20,979 nucleotides of DNA from Alphaproteobacteria bacterium UBA6038 (GTDB lineage: Bacteria; Pseudomonadota; Alphaproteobacteria; Micropepsales; Micropepsaceae). Below are positions 13,608-20,979 of the stretch, piece after piece; position 1 is the first letter of the stretch, and each line of letters opens with the position of its first letter. A model generated the notes under the pieces. The model had not been told where the DNA came from, ran no database searches, and saw only the letters and a program-made list of their open reading frames with translations. The stretch covers positions 19,952-40,930 of the forward strand of contig DIZC01000115.1 of the NCBI GenBank assembly GCA_002429315.1. Reading direction: 5' to 3'. Both the position numbers and the translations under genes were made by a program.

Positions 13608-14438
13608 TCAGGCGAGCGCATCCCACAGCATCCGGGCGGCGGTGACGGCGATGAACAGCGCGAACACCATGCGCAGGCGGTTCTTGTCCGTCATGTGCGC
13701 AAGATGCGCGCCGGCCGGCGCCATGAAGAACGACACCGGCGCGATCAGCAGGAAGCCGAGCAGGTTGACGTAGCCGAGCGAGTAGGGCGGCAGGCCGCCG
13801 GCGTACCAGCCCGCGAGGACGGCGCCGATGGTGCCCGGCACCGAGATGATGGCGCCGAAGGCGCTCGCGGTGCCCACGGCGCGGTGAATGGGATAGCCGC
13901 ACAACGTCAAGGTGGGCACCCCGACCGTGCCGCCGCCGATCCCCATCATGGTCGAGACGCCGCCGATGCCGAACGGCAGCAGCAGCCCGCCGGCGCCGCC
14001 CGGCAGATGGTCGGCGATGCGCTTCTTCTCGCCCCAGACGGCGAAGTGCACCGCAACCGGCAGCGCCACGCAGGCGAAGATCAACGACAGGGTGCGGCCG
14101 CTCACGTATCCTGCCAGCGCGCTGCCCGCCAGCACCCCGATCAGCATCGGCAACCACCAGCGCCGCAGCAGGTCCCAATCGACGGCGCCTTTCTTGTTGT
14201 GCGCCGTCACCGACGAAAACGACGTGGGAATAATGGTGGCGAGCGAGGTCCCGACGGCGATATGCATGCGCACCGACGGATCGACGCCGAGCGCCGCCAG
14301 CACGTGATACAGGATCGGCACCACCACGATGCCGCCGCCGACGCCCAGCATGCCCGCCACCAGCCCGCCGACGACGCCCGCGATCACCAGGCCGAGCGCC
14401 AGCGTGCCGAGTTCGCCGTTGCCCCCGCCAAAGACCAT
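13608..14438 (-). CDS. TauE/SafE-family sulfite/organosulfonate permease
   Basis: 276 residues, about eight membrane segments, in two pseudo-symmetric halves. Each half has the family glycine motif: GVGGGIVVVP at 32-41 and GIGGGTVGVP at 166-175. AVGTSLATIIPTSFSS (about 61-76) and AVGTASAFGAIISVPG (about 187-202) are the matching second motifs. Family members export or import anions such as sulfite, sulfoacetate or sulfonates; the substrate here is not determinable. ATG 14438 overlaps the dusA stop by one base (TGATG), so translation is probably coupled. Confidence 0.93.
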   Translation of the reverse strand: MVFGGGNGELGTLALGLVIAGVVGGLVAGMLGVGGGIVVVPILYHVLAALGVDPSVRMHIAVGTSLATIIPTSFSSVTAHNKKGAVDWDLLRRWWLPMLIGVLAGSALAGYVSGRTLSLIFACVALPVAVHFAVWGEKKRIADHLPGGAGGLLLPFGIGGVSTMMGIGGGTVGVPTLTLCGYPIHRAVGTASAFGAIISVPGTIGAVLAGWYAGGLPPYSLGYVNLLGFLLIAPVSFFMAPAGAHLAHMTDKNRLRMVFALFIAVTAARMLWDALA

Positions 14439-15424
14439 CAGGCGGCGGCCCGCTCGTGCGCGATAGACAAATGCGCCAGCGCATCGCGCAACACGTCGAT
14501 GCCGGCGCCGCGGCGCGTGGCGTTCTCGCTCAGGTGGCGGCGGAAGAGGCGCGCGCCGGGGCGGCCGTTGAACAGGTTCAGCAGGTGCTTGGTCATCGCG
14601 TTGAGCGGCACGCCGGCGCGCAACTGGCGCTCGACATAGCGAAGGTACTGCTCCACCACGCTGTCCACATCTGCGCGGCTGCCGCTAAAGAACTGCGCAT
14701 CCACATCGGCAAGAATCGCCGGCGAATGATAGGCCGCGCGGCCGACCATCACGCCATCGACGTGCGCAAGATGCCGTTCGGCTTGATCCAAAGTCTCGAT
14801 GCCGCCGTTGAGGACGATGGTGAGTTCCGGATGCTCGCGCTTGACCGCATACATCAGTCCATAATTCAGCGGCGGGATCTCGCGGTTCTCCTTCGGCGAG
14901 AGTCCTTCCAGCCACGCCTTGCGCGCGTGGATGGCGAACACCTTCACGCCGGCCTGCACGCACAAATCCAGCATCGTACGCAGCGCGATCTCCGGCTCCT
15001 GATCGTCGACGCCGATCCGGCACTTCACCGTCACCGGAATCGAAACCACCGAACGCATGGCCGCGACGCATTGCGCCACCAGCTCGGGCTCCCGCATCAG
15101 GCAGGCGCCGAAGCGTCCCGACTGCACCCGGTCCGACGGGCAGCCGACATTCAGGTTGATTTCGTCGTAGCCGAAATCGGCCCCGATCTTCGCCGCTTCC
15201 GCGAGCTTTGCCGCCTCCGAACCGCCCAGCTGCAGCGCCACCGGATGCTCGAAAGCATCGAATCCGATCAGCCGCGCGCGGTCGCCGCGGATCACCGCCT
15301 CGGCCGTCACCATCTCGGTGTACAGCCGCGCGCGCGCGCTCAGGAGCCGGTGCAGGACCCGGCAGTGCCGGTCCGTCCACTCCATCATCGGCGCGATGCA
15401 GAATCGGTGGCTCTGCGCAACCAT
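14438..15424 (-). CDS. dusA: tRNA-dihydrouridine synthase A
   Basis: 328-residue FMN enzyme reducing uridine 20/20a in the tRNA D-loop. Diagnostic features: N-terminal FCIAPMMEWTDRHCR (8-22); VALQLGGSE (62-70); NLNVGCPSDRVQSGRFGACLM (90-110) with the catalytic acid Cys95; VKCRIGVDD (133-141); FAIHARKAWLEGLSPKENRE (163-182), the stretch typical of DusA rather than DusB/C; IVLNGGI (203-209); GVMVGRAAY (224-232) for phosphate binding. The C-terminal helical domain (RYVERQLRAGVPL, LLNLFNGRPGARLFRRHL) is complete. Start ATG 15424 with a weak ribosome site. First gene of a pair with the downstream TauE/SafE permease; divergent from the flavoprotein at 15497, with 72 bp between. Confidence 0.97.
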   Translation of the reverse strand: MVAQSHRFCIAPMMEWTDRHCRVLHRLLSARARLYTEMVTAEAVIRGDRARLIGFDAFEHPVALQLGGSEAAKLAEAAKIGADFGYDEINLNVGCPSDRVQSGRFGACLMREPELVAQCVAAMRSVVSIPVTVKCRIGVDDQEPEIALRTMLDLCVQAGVKVFAIHARKAWLEGLSPKENREIPPLNYGLMYAVKREHPELTIVLNGGIETLDQAERHLAHVDGVMVGRAAYHSPAILADVDAQFFSGSRADVDSVVEQYLRYVERQLRAGVPLNAMTKHLLNLFNGRPGARLFRRHLSENATRRGAGIDVLRDALAHLSIAHERAAA

Positions 15425-15496
15425 TGCGCTTACGATCCGTTGGTGACATCCGCGATGTAGGCGATCCCGCCTGCATTTCCAACGTGCAAGGCGCCC

Positions 15497-17155
15497 GTGG
15501 CATCTGATCAGCCTTCTGTCCTTGAAACGCGCCGCGAGCAGGCGTTTCCCATCCTCACGCCGCAGGAGATCGATCGTCTAAAGCATTTCGGGCAGATACG
15601 CCGCTTTCATCCCGGCGATCATCTCGTCAAAGCGGGCGAGCGCGCCCCCGGCATGGTGGTTGTTCTTTCGGGCGAGGTGGATGCCGCCCAGCACGATGCG
15701 CTGGGCCACGACGAACACATCGTCACCCACAGGCCGGGCTCGTTCAGCGCGGAACTGTCGTCGCTGTCCGGCGCGCCGGCGCTGGTGAATGCGGTGGCGA
15801 AAACCGATGTCGAAGCCATCGTCATTCCGCCCGACAAGCTGCGTGACCTTCTGGTGGAGGAGGCGGACCTCGGCGAGCGCATCATGCGCGCGCTCATCCT
15901 GCGCCGGGTGGGCCTGCTCGAAACCGGCCATTCGGGCCCGGTGATCGTGGGCAATCGCGAAAACAGCAAAGTGCTCAGCCTCGGCGATTTTCTCCGCCGC
16001 AACGGCTATCCGCACCAGATTCTCGATCCTGCGGAAGACGAGGCGGCGAACGTGCTGCTCGAGCGCTTCGATGGTCCGCAGGCGGACATGCCGCTGGTGT
16101 TCTGTCCGGCCGGGCAGGTGCTGCGCAATCCGAGCGAAGACCAGCTGGCCAAGTGCCTCGGCATGGTGACGCCGATCGATCCGGCGAAGCTGTACGATGT
16201 GGCGATTGTGGGCGCGGGTCCGGCGGGTCTTGCCGCCGCAGTGTACGCTGCTTCGGAAGGGCTGGAGGCGATCGTGCTCGATTGCCGCGCCTTCGGCGGG
16301 CAGGCGGGCGCCTCGGCGCGCATCGAGAATTATCTCGGCTTTCCCACCGGCATTACGGGAATGGCGCTGATGGGCCGCGCCTACAACCAGGCGCAGAAAT
16401 TCGGCGCGCGTTTTTCCATCCCGGACAATGCCGCGCGCCTGCGGGCGGCGGACGGCGCGTTTGTGCTGGACACCTCCGACGACGATCACGCGCATGCCCG
16501 CGCGGTGGTGATCGCCACCGGCGCACGCTACCGGCGGCCGAAGATTCCCGATCTCGACAAGTTCGAGGGCTCGCATGTGCACTACTGGGCGTCGGCGTTG
16601 GAGGCCAAGCTGTGTGCGGGTGAGGAGGTGGCGCTGGTGGGCGCGGGAAACTCCGCGGGTCAGGCGGCGGTGTTCCTTGCCACCAAGGTGAAGAAGGTCT
16701 GGGTGCTGATGCGCGGCAAGGATTTGCACAGCACCATGTCGGAATACCTGGTCGAGCGCATCTCGGCGCAGGACAACATCGAAGTTCTGGCCGAAACGGA
16801 AATCTCCGCGCTTGTGGGCGACGATGGGAAGATGAAGGCGGTGCGCTGGAAGAACCGCGCGTCGGGCGAGGAAACCGAACGCCCGATCCGCCATGTGTTT
16901 CTGTTTTGCGGCGCTGAACCGAACACCGACTGGCTGGAATCCGCCGGACTCAAGATGGATGCCAAGCGATTTGTCTGCACCGGCACCGAGCTCGGCGACC
17001 ATCACGCTGCGCTTCACACCAGCATGCCGGGCGTGTTCGCCATCGGGGACGTGCGGTCCGGATCGGTGAAGCGGGTCGCCGCGGCGGTAGGCGAGGGGGC
17101 GCAGGTGGTCGCTGCGCTGCATGCGCATTTCGCGGAGCTCGACAACGCGCGCTAG
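15497..17155 (+). CDS. Cyclic-nucleotide-binding domain fused to thioredoxin-reductase-like flavoprotein
   Basis: 552 residues from GTG 15497 (AAGG about 6 bases upstream). Residues about 18-135 form a cNMP/Crp-type sensor fold (FPILTPQEIDRLKHFGQIRRFHPGDHLVKAGE, VVLSGEVD). Residues about 148-222 form a glutaredoxin-like middle domain (SLGDFLRRNGYPHQILD, MPLVFCPAGQVLRNPS). From about 232 a thioredoxin-reductase fold: FAD site GAGPAGLAAAVYAASEGL (239-256), ATG (340-342), NADPH site GAGNSAGQAA (382-391), second FAD motif GVFAIGDVR (512-520). The redox pair CxxC expected just before the NADPH motif is absent; that position reads VHYWASALEAKLCAGEEV. It should bind FAD and NAD(P)H but cannot reduce thioredoxin by the classical route. 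The same architecture recurs in many proteobacteria and mycobacteria. Confidence 0.92.
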   Translation: MASDQPSVLETRREQAFPILTPQEIDRLKHFGQIRRFHPGDHLVKAGERAPGMVVVLSGEVDAAQHDALGHDEHIVTHRPGSFSAELSSLSGAPALVNAVAKTDVEAIVIPPDKLRDLLVEEADLGERIMRALILRRVGLLETGHSGPVIVGNRENSKVLSLGDFLRRNGYPHQILDPAEDEAANVLLERFDGPQADMPLVFCPAGQVLRNPSEDQLAKCLGMVTPIDPAKLYDVAIVGAGPAGLAAAVYAASEGLEAIVLDCRAFGGQAGASARIENYLGFPTGITGMALMGRAYNQAQKFGARFSIPDNAARLRAADGAFVLDTSDDDHAHARAVVIATGARYRRPKIPDLDKFEGSHVHYWASALEAKLCAGEEVALVGAGNSAGQAAVFLATKVKKVWVLMRGKDLHSTMSEYLVERISAQDNIEVLAETEISALVGDDGKMKAVRWKNRASGEETERPIRHVFLFCGAEPNTDWLESAGLKMDAKRFVCTGTELGDHHAALHTSMPGVFAIGDVRSGSVKRVAAAVGEGAQVVAALHAHFAELDNAR

Positions 17156-17164
17156 TGCGCGCCG

Positions 17165-17386
17165 CTACAGCGACGGCGGCATCGTCTGGGCGTTCTGGTC
17201 GCCTGGCTCGATTGGTGTTTCGATCGCCAGCTTCTCGCCGCCGCGCGGTCCGTCGCTCGGCATGTCCGGCTTGCGGATGGAGCCGCTGTTATTGTCGTTC
17301 TCCGGCAGGCGCTCCAATTCGCGGTCGATGGCTTTGCGCGAACCCTCTGCCGGGTCCTGCTCGGGCGCGCGCTTGTCCTCTGCCAT
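17165..17386 (-). CDS. Small, very hydrophilic protein, probably stress-induced
   Basis: 73 residues, rich in Glu, Asp, Pro, Gly and Lys, with no hydrophobic core (MAEDKRAPEQDPAEGSRKAI, then PENDNNSGSIRKPDMPSDGP), so probably disordered. The start ATG 17386 has an excellent AAAGGAGG six bases upstream, choosing it over the longer upstream open frame. An EcfG-like promoter sits 22-47 bp before the start. Short disordered proteins of this composition are frequent members of alphaproteobacterial stress regulons, but no family is recognised. The stop lies 9 bp from the stop of the convergent flavoprotein gene. Confidence 0.75.
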   Translation of the reverse strand: MAEDKRAPEQDPAEGSRKAIDRELERLPENDNNSGSIRKPDMPSDGPRGGEKLAIETPIEPGDQNAQTMPPSL

Positions 17387-17407
17387 GGCATCCTCCTTTC
17401 CGGAGTC

Positions 17408-17433
17408 AACCGCTGCGGAAGCGCTTGCGTTCC
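17408..17433 (-). promoter_or_regulatory. EcfG-like stress promoter (GGAAC-N17-GGTT)
   Basis: On the minus strand GGAAC (17433-17429), 17 bases, GGTT (17411-17408), one base off the CGTT -10. It starts just past the stop of the DUF202 gene and gives a leader of about 15 bases before ATG 17386. It shares GCGGAACGCAAG with the promoter at 8804. The same bases form GCGGAA...TTCCGC, a 6-bp stem that could end the upstream transcript. Confidence 0.5.
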
Positions 17434-17436
17434 GCA

Positions 17437-17835
17437 TCATCTCACCTGCACGTGGCCAGCCCAGATGCCCACCAGAGCTGCAATGGACACCAGCAGCAGA
17501 AATCCGTTCACGAAGTAGAGCACGCCGCGCGGAATCTGCCGCACGTCCGGCCGTGGCGGTGGGGCGCCGGCAAACAGCTCGCGCCAAATGGCGGCGCCGA
17601 AGCAGAAGCCGCTGAACACGATCAGAACCGTGCTCACGCCCATCACCAGCCAGTGGCCCATGACGCTGGCCAGCAGCGTGCGTGCGCCGACGCCGCTGGC
17701 GAGCGCGGCAAAGCCGGTGCGCATCCAGGCGGCGTAGGTGCGCTCGGCCGCAAGGATAGTGCGGTCGGCCGCCAGTTGGGTGCGCCGGTCGGCTTTGTCG
17801 TCGAGATGCTGCAGGGCGTCCTTATCCATGCCCAT
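17437..17835 (-). CDS. DUF202/YidH-family membrane protein
   Basis: 132 residues from ATG 17835 (or 130 from ATG 17829; neither has a good ribosome site). The N-terminal motif LAADRTILAAERTYAAWMRTGFAALASGVG (about 22-51) is the DUF202 signature. Three membrane segments follow the pattern: TGFAALASGVGARTLL, GHWLVMGVSTVLIVFSGFCFGAAIW and GVLYFVNGFLLLVSIAALVGIW. A long upstream extension in the same frame overlaps the hydrolase gene and lacks coding character. Function is unknown for the family; inner-membrane location is expected. It is 37 bp downstream of the hydrolase gene, probably in the same operon. Confidence 0.88.
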   Translation of the reverse strand: MGMDKDALQHLDDKADRRTQLAADRTILAAERTYAAWMRTGFAALASGVGARTLLASVMGHWLVMGVSTVLIVFSGFCFGAAIWRELFAGAPPPRPDVRQIPRGVLYFVNGFLLLVSIAALVGIWAGHVQVR

Positions 17836-17872
17836 GCGAAAGGGCTGCGAAGCCGTGCTGGTTCCCGAGGGC

Positions 17873-18667
17873 TCAGGCGCCGGTGCGCTCGCGGAAGAAG
17901 GCGATGACGCGGTCTTCCGCCTGCTTGGTGGGCTCGCCCGGCACATCCTTCAGGTTAATGGTAAGCACCGAATGCGCCATGCCGCCCGGCGCCGGCGCGG
18001 CATCCTTCGGATCGATTTCGATCGCCTCGAAGCGGCTGCCGAATTCGCGCTTGTAAAGATCGAACCGCTCTTCGGGCACGAAGCTGTCCTTGAAGAAGCG
18101 CAGCCCGATCATCGACAGGTCTTCCTTCTCCATCCGCTCCCGTGCGCAACGGATTTCCGCAGGTGACGCATCGGTCTTGGCTTTCTTGTTCTTGCCGAGA
18201 ATTGGATTGGACGGCTGCGACAGTACCGGCGCGACCACGGATGGCTCCGTCATCATCGCGAGCGCGAATCCGCCGGTGAAGCACATCCCGACGGCGCCCA
18301 CGCCGCGGCCGCCGCACTCCGCATGAACTTTGCGCGCCAGCGCGCGCAGCCAGTCGACAATGCGGCTCGACTTGTCGTTTGCCCAGACATTGAACTCGCG
18401 CGCGATGCAGATGGTCTTCAACATGGTGCCGAGCGCATAGCCGGTGGTGACCGGCCGCCCCGGCTCGCCGAACAGGCTCGGCAGAAACACCGTCATGCCG
18501 GCGGCCGCGACGCGATCGGCAAACCGGATCACCAGCGGATGCAGCCCCGGCATTTCGTGGATGACGATCACTGCCGGCCCGCTGCCACGGCGGTACACTT
18601 TCCGCGTCCATCGCCCGTCGTCGAAATCGAATGCGAGGTAATTCGCCAGCGCCGCTTCGTATGCCAT
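17873..18667 (-). CDS. Dienelactone-hydrolase-family alpha/beta hydrolase
   Basis: 264 residues, start ATG 18667 with GAGGGG about 7 bases upstream. The alpha/beta-hydrolase pattern is clear: IVIHEMPGLHP (34-44; the Glu next to His37 is the usual DLH partner residue), LPSLFGEPG (62-70), and nucleophile elbow GMCFTGG with Cys129 (127-133). The catalytic His is probably His232 (GGMAHSVL) and the acid possibly Asp194 (FFKDSFVP). Cys as nucleophile is typical of dienelactone hydrolases acting on lactones or esters. The insert GKNKKAKTDASPAEIRCARERME (about 158-180) may shape the pocket. Substrate unknown. It starts 20 bp after the beta-propeller gene and is probably co-transcribed with it. Confidence 0.9.
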   Translation of the reverse strand: MAYEAALANYLAFDFDDGRWTRKVYRRGSGPAVIVIHEMPGLHPLVIRFADRVAAAGMTVFLPSLFGEPGRPVTTGYALGTMLKTICIAREFNVWANDKSSRIVDWLRALARKVHAECGGRGVGAVGMCFTGGFALAMMTEPSVVAPVLSQPSNPILGKNKKAKTDASPAEIRCARERMEKEDLSMIGLRFFKDSFVPEERFDLYKREFGSRFEAIEIDPKDAAPAPGGMAHSVLTINLKDVPGEPTKQAEDRVIAFFRERTGA

Positions 18668-18687
18668 CGCAATGCCCCTCAAACCCG

Positions 18688-19671
18688 TCACGGTGACGGA
18701 CGATACACCTGAATGGCCGCGTTGGAACCGAGCAGCCCCGCACGCGTCGCGACGAACAGTCGATCGAACTCCGGAACGAACAGGCTGGTCCGGGCGCCCC
18801 ATGCGGTTGACGTGCGCCCCAGCGGATCGAGCCTGCTGCCGTTCCATGCGAACGACTCCACCGCGCCCGTGCCGCAGCTGACATAAATCCGGCCGCGTCT
18901 TTCGTCGAAGAACAAGTCATCGGCGTCGCCACATGTGTCGGCCGCTGCCACGATGCGCCCGGAGCTCGCCTCCAGCAGCGCGAGCTTTGGCGGTGCGCGG
19001 GAGACCGCCGCGACGTGCGATTTGCCGTCGGCGGCGAGCGGAAAGTTCGATGACAAGTGGGGCGTCCGCCACTTGCCGAGCAGCTTGCCGGAGTCGAGCT
19101 CGACCGCATCGATCTGCTCCGCATCGGGCAGATTCACGTAGGCAATGCCGGACTTGGAGACGGCAAACCCCTCGGGATGCGCTGGCAGTCTGATGTCACC
19201 GAGCTTTGCAGCCTTGGCATCGATTATCGCGAGGCGGCCCTCGCCGTATCCCACGACGATATGGCCGTTGCGCGGATCGAGATGGATGTTGTCGGCGTCG
19301 TCGCCGAGCCGAACCACAGCTCGGAGTGTGAAGTCGCTGGCGCTGAAAATCCGCACCGTGCCGTCGCCGCCGCACGCCACCGCAATCAGATCGCCTTTCG
19401 GTGCGTACACGACGCCTTGCGGCTCATCGAGGTTGGCAAGGCGGTGGACAACCTTGCGCCCGGCAATGTCCACGACATCCACGCTGCCATTGCCAAGCTC
19501 GGCCACGAACAGCCGCTTACGGTCTATGTCGATCGACAGGTGGTCGATGCGGCCGGAGGTGTTCGGCAGGGCAATGGTCGATTCCAGAACCAGCGGCCCG
19601 GCAGTTGCCGTCTGCGCTCCGCAAACGGCAAACACGAGAGCGGCCAGATGGCGGACCACGGCGGGCCTCAT
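18688..19671 (-). CDS. Exported YncE-like seven-bladed beta-propeller protein
   Basis: 327 residues from ATG 19671, chosen because it gives a clear signal peptide (MRPAVVRHLAALVFAVCGAQ, cleavage near TATA-GP) and starts 8 bases after the upstream gene's stop. The upstream ATG 19710 would overlap that gene. The mature protein is a run of propeller blades with phrases such as GRIDHLSIDIDRKRLFVAEL, VDVVDIAGRKVVHRL, GTVRIFSASDFTLRAVVRL, GRLAIIDAKAAK and DLFFDERRGRIYVSCGTGAV, matching the YncE/lactonase-like (40-residue YVTN) family. Two cysteines, in VACGGDG and DTCGDADD, are far apart. Probably periplasmic. Function is unknown in the family. Confidence 0.88.
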   Translation of the reverse strand: MRPAVVRHLAALVFAVCGAQTATAGPLVLESTIALPNTSGRIDHLSIDIDRKRLFVAELGNGSVDVVDIAGRKVVHRLANLDEPQGVVYAPKGDLIAVACGGDGTVRIFSASDFTLRAVVRLGDDADNIHLDPRNGHIVVGYGEGRLAIIDAKAAKLGDIRLPAHPEGFAVSKSGIAYVNLPDAEQIDAVELDSGKLLGKWRTPHLSSNFPLAADGKSHVAAVSRAPPKLALLEASSGRIVAAADTCGDADDLFFDERRGRIYVSCGTGAVESFAWNGSRLDPLGRTSTAWGARTSLFVPEFDRLFVATRAGLLGSNAAIQVYRPSP

Positions 19672-19679
19672 GGTGGTGC

Positions 19680-20405
19680 TCAGAATGTCACGAGCAAGGC
19701 GGCATACCATGAGAAGCGATCGGTTTCTAAGGCATTCTGAAGTCCCGGCCCAAAGGAGCCGAGAAGATGATACGTCGCGCTGGCATCGTAGCGAAAACCG
19801 GCGCCAAGACCGGTGGTGGCGCGACCGCCAACCGTGTCGGCGGTTTGATGCTGGATTTCGGCACCCAATTGCAGGTCAGGCAAGACCTGGCGGGTGACCG
19901 CGAACCCGGCAAGGCAAAAGTCCCTGGAAGTGCCACCAGGATTGAGCACGCAGCCTCCACCGCCGAAGGCCGACCATGCGCCCCAGTCCTTCTCCGCCCA
20001 CACGGGCAGAAGCAGCGACGCATGCCGCTCGCCCACCGCATCGGGGCTCGGCAGGAACACGCGCGGAAACACCGCGACATCCAGCCCAAAGCTGTCCCGA
20101 TGCAGGACGCGGAACTTCGCAGCGGCTTCGATGTTGCCGAGCCCCGTTGTCCATTCGCCGGCGGCATGCTGGTACGCCGCCGGCACGACCAGCGTCAGCT
20201 GGAGATCGGGGCCGGCGCCGTAGTTAATATCGAGCCCGGTCTCGCCGGCTGTGCCGCCGCGCGCGAAGGTGCCGTCGGCAAAAGCATAGATCTCAAACTG
20301 TCCGAACTCGGTGGGTTCCGGATCGTCGGTCACGTAAGGCGGTCCGGCCAGCGCGCCCAAGGACAGCGCAAGCAGCAGGAGCATGGCATTGCGCAGGAAA
20401 TTCAT
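19680..20405 (-). CDS. Outer-membrane beta-barrel protein, transporter-like
   Basis: 241 residues from ATG 20405, giving MNFLRNAMLLLLALSLGALA as signal peptide (cleavage near ALA-GP). An in-frame ATG at 20459 would bury the signal. The mature protein opens with PPYVTDDPEPTEFGQFEIY, then alternating amphipathic strands (LDINYGAGPDLQLTLVVPA, GNIEAAAKFRVLH, DVAVFPRVFLPS) and ends WYAALLVTF with terminal Phe, a barrel signature. The PPYVTDDPEP opening and overall pattern match the uncharacterised group near the MetA-pathway phenol-degradation/outer-membrane transporter proteins. First gene of the operon continuing with the propeller, hydrolase and DUF202 genes; divergent from chorismate mutase, 70 bp away. 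Confidence 0.8.
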   Translation of the reverse strand: MNFLRNAMLLLLALSLGALAGPPYVTDDPEPTEFGQFEIYAFADGTFARGGTAGETGLDINYGAGPDLQLTLVVPAAYQHAAGEWTTGLGNIEAAAKFRVLHRDSFGLDVAVFPRVFLPSPDAVGERHASLLLPVWAEKDWGAWSAFGGGGCVLNPGGTSRDFCLAGFAVTRQVLPDLQLGAEIQHQTADTVGGRATTGLGAGFRYDASATYHLLGSFGPGLQNALETDRFSWYAALLVTF

Positions 20406-20475
20406 CGGCGACCGGGCCAGTTGCGGGAGCGGAAGGGGCAGCGTAACACTTTGTCCCATTGGAAGGAGCAGCCCG

Positions 20476-20763
20476 ATGCCCGGTGCGCATCCCGAGCTTC
20501 AGCGCCTGCGCGATTCCATCGACAACATCGATGCGGCGCTGGTGCATATGCTCGCCGAGCGCTTCAAGTTCACCAAGGCGGTGGGGGAATTCAAGGCGGC
20601 GCAGGGCTTGCCGCCCGCCGATCCGGCGCGCGAAGCCGAGCAGGTCGCCCGCCTGCGGGCACTCGCCAGGCAAGCCAAGCTCGATCCCGATTTCGCCGAG
20701 AAGTTCCTCGCCTTTATCGTGCGGGAAGTGATCCGGCACCACGAGGCCATCAACGGCCGCTGA
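20476..20763 (+). CDS. Chorismate mutase, AroQ class
   Basis: 95-residue all-helical chorismate mutase converting chorismate to prephenate for Phe/Tyr synthesis. ATG 20476 is chosen over a longer in-frame opening because AAGGAG (20463-20468) precedes it by 7 bases. ELQRLRDSIDNIDAALVHML (7-26) is the AroQ helix 1, with Arg12; Arg29 (LAERF) and Lys40 (GEFK) match the active-site Arg and Lys of the E. coli domain; Glu53/Glu54 and the end helix IVREVIRHHE (81-90) supply the remaining positions. Stand-alone monofunctional form, as is common in alphaproteobacteria. It is followed 79 bp later by the peroxiredoxin gene on the same strand. Confidence 0.93.
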   Translation: MPGAHPELQRLRDSIDNIDAALVHMLAERFKFTKAVGEFKAAQGLPPADPAREAEQVARLRALARQAKLDPDFAEKFLAFIVREVIRHHEAINGR

Positions 20764-20842
20764 CGCTTGGATTGCGGTGTGGGCGTGTCAATATCAGAGC
20801 CTGGTTGGGCGCCGGGTAAGCGTCCGGGAAAGGGAGACAGCT

Positions 20843-20979
20843 ATGAGCCTGAGGATCAACGACACCGCGCCCGATTTCGAGGCGGAGACCACGCAAGGCG
20901 AGATCCGGTTTCACGACTGGATCGGCGATTCCTGGGCGGTGCTGTTCTCGCACCCCAAGGACTTCACGCCGGTCTGCAC
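20843..20979 (+). CDS. 1-Cys peroxiredoxin (Prx6-type), 5' part only
   Basis: First 45 residues of a thiol peroxidase, running off the window end. GGGAG (20832-20836) lies 6 bases before ATG 20843. The start MSLRINDTAPDFEAETTQG and the motif FSHPKDFTPVC, with the peroxidatic Cys45, are typical of the Prx6/1-Cys subgroup (FSHPxDFTPVCTTE). It reduces H2O2 and alkyl hydroperoxides. The resolving partner and the C-terminal dimer domain cannot be seen. Confidence 0.92.
   Translation, partial: MSLRINDTAPDFEAETTQGEIRFHDWIGDSWAVLFSHPKDFTPVC

Noticed and set aside
15578..17128. Minus-strand open frame of 516 codons opposite the cNMP/flavoprotein gene
   Set aside because: His/Arg-rich antisense translation with no family features; the plus strand encodes an intact flavoprotein.
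17836..17870. A third EcfG-like site, GGAAC-N17-CCTT, before the DUF202 gene
   Set aside because: The -10 would end about five bases before the first ATG, putting the transcript start inside the gene; it also overlaps inter-operon sequence.
18685..18699. Inverted repeat CCGTCAC-G-GTGACGG at the end of the beta-propeller gene
   Set aside because: Mostly within coding and stop sequence, no loop for a terminator and no promoter nearby; likely chance.

Overview
The window is high-GC, densely packed bacterial chromosome and is most consistent with an alphaproteobacterium. Family content alone does not prove this, but three motif types characteristic of that class occur at gene starts. These are a full CtrA box (TTAA-N7-TTAAC) before the gene at 7214, general-stress (EcfG-type) promoters GGAAC-N16/17-(C/G)GTT before two small genes, and clustered GANTC (CcrM) sites before the gene at 10720. 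A genus cannot be assigned from the sequence alone; a Micropepsaceae/Rhizomicrobium-like source is only a guess.

Layout. 1-2385 (minus): two adjacent acyl-CoA dehydrogenase genes, the first cut by the window edge, probably partners in one heteromeric enzyme. 2461-5953 (minus): two tandem paralogues encoding coiled coil, one membrane segment and an SH3b domain; the large copy carries a repeated Trp-containing coiled coil. 6130-7744 (plus): a secreted protein of unknown function and a conserved-looking cytosolic protein behind a CtrA box. 7779-8733 (minus): uroporphyrinogen-III C-methyltransferase, whose 3' end runs into an apparent C-terminal remnant of an outer-membrane beta-barrel gene. 8865-10653 (plus): a stress-promoter-driven zinc-ribbon protein and a phosphomannomutase/phosphoglucomutase.

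10617-11579 is the one clearly accessory spot. A visibly AT-richer segment of about 0.8 kb with a single unrecognised gene lies at the 3' end of the phosphohexomutase gene and is bracketed by two 37-bp copies of that gene's 3' end (35/37 identical, with synonymous differences). Next to it is a 134-bp intergenic palindromic element. This looks like site-specific insertion at a gene 3' end, with no integrase present.

11585-15424 (minus): winged-helix SAM methyltransferase, DoxX-like membrane protein, TauE/SafE permease and DusA tRNA-dihydrouridine synthase; DusA and TauE/SafE overlap by one base. 15497-17155 (plus): cyclic-nucleotide-binding domain fused to a thioredoxin-reductase-like flavoprotein that lacks the CxxC. 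17165-20405 (minus): a likely operon of outer-membrane protein, beta-propeller, dienelactone-hydrolase-like protein and DUF202 membrane protein, followed by a small stress-type hydrophilic protein with its own promoter. 20476-20979 (plus): chorismate mutase and the start of a 1-Cys peroxiredoxin.

Most of the window is ordinary chromosomal housekeeping and metabolism. The points worth following are the bracketed insertion with its orphan gene, the tandem coiled-coil/SH3b proteins, and the regulatory motifs. No rRNA, tRNA or CRISPR array was seen. No gene-free stretch exceeds 300 bases.
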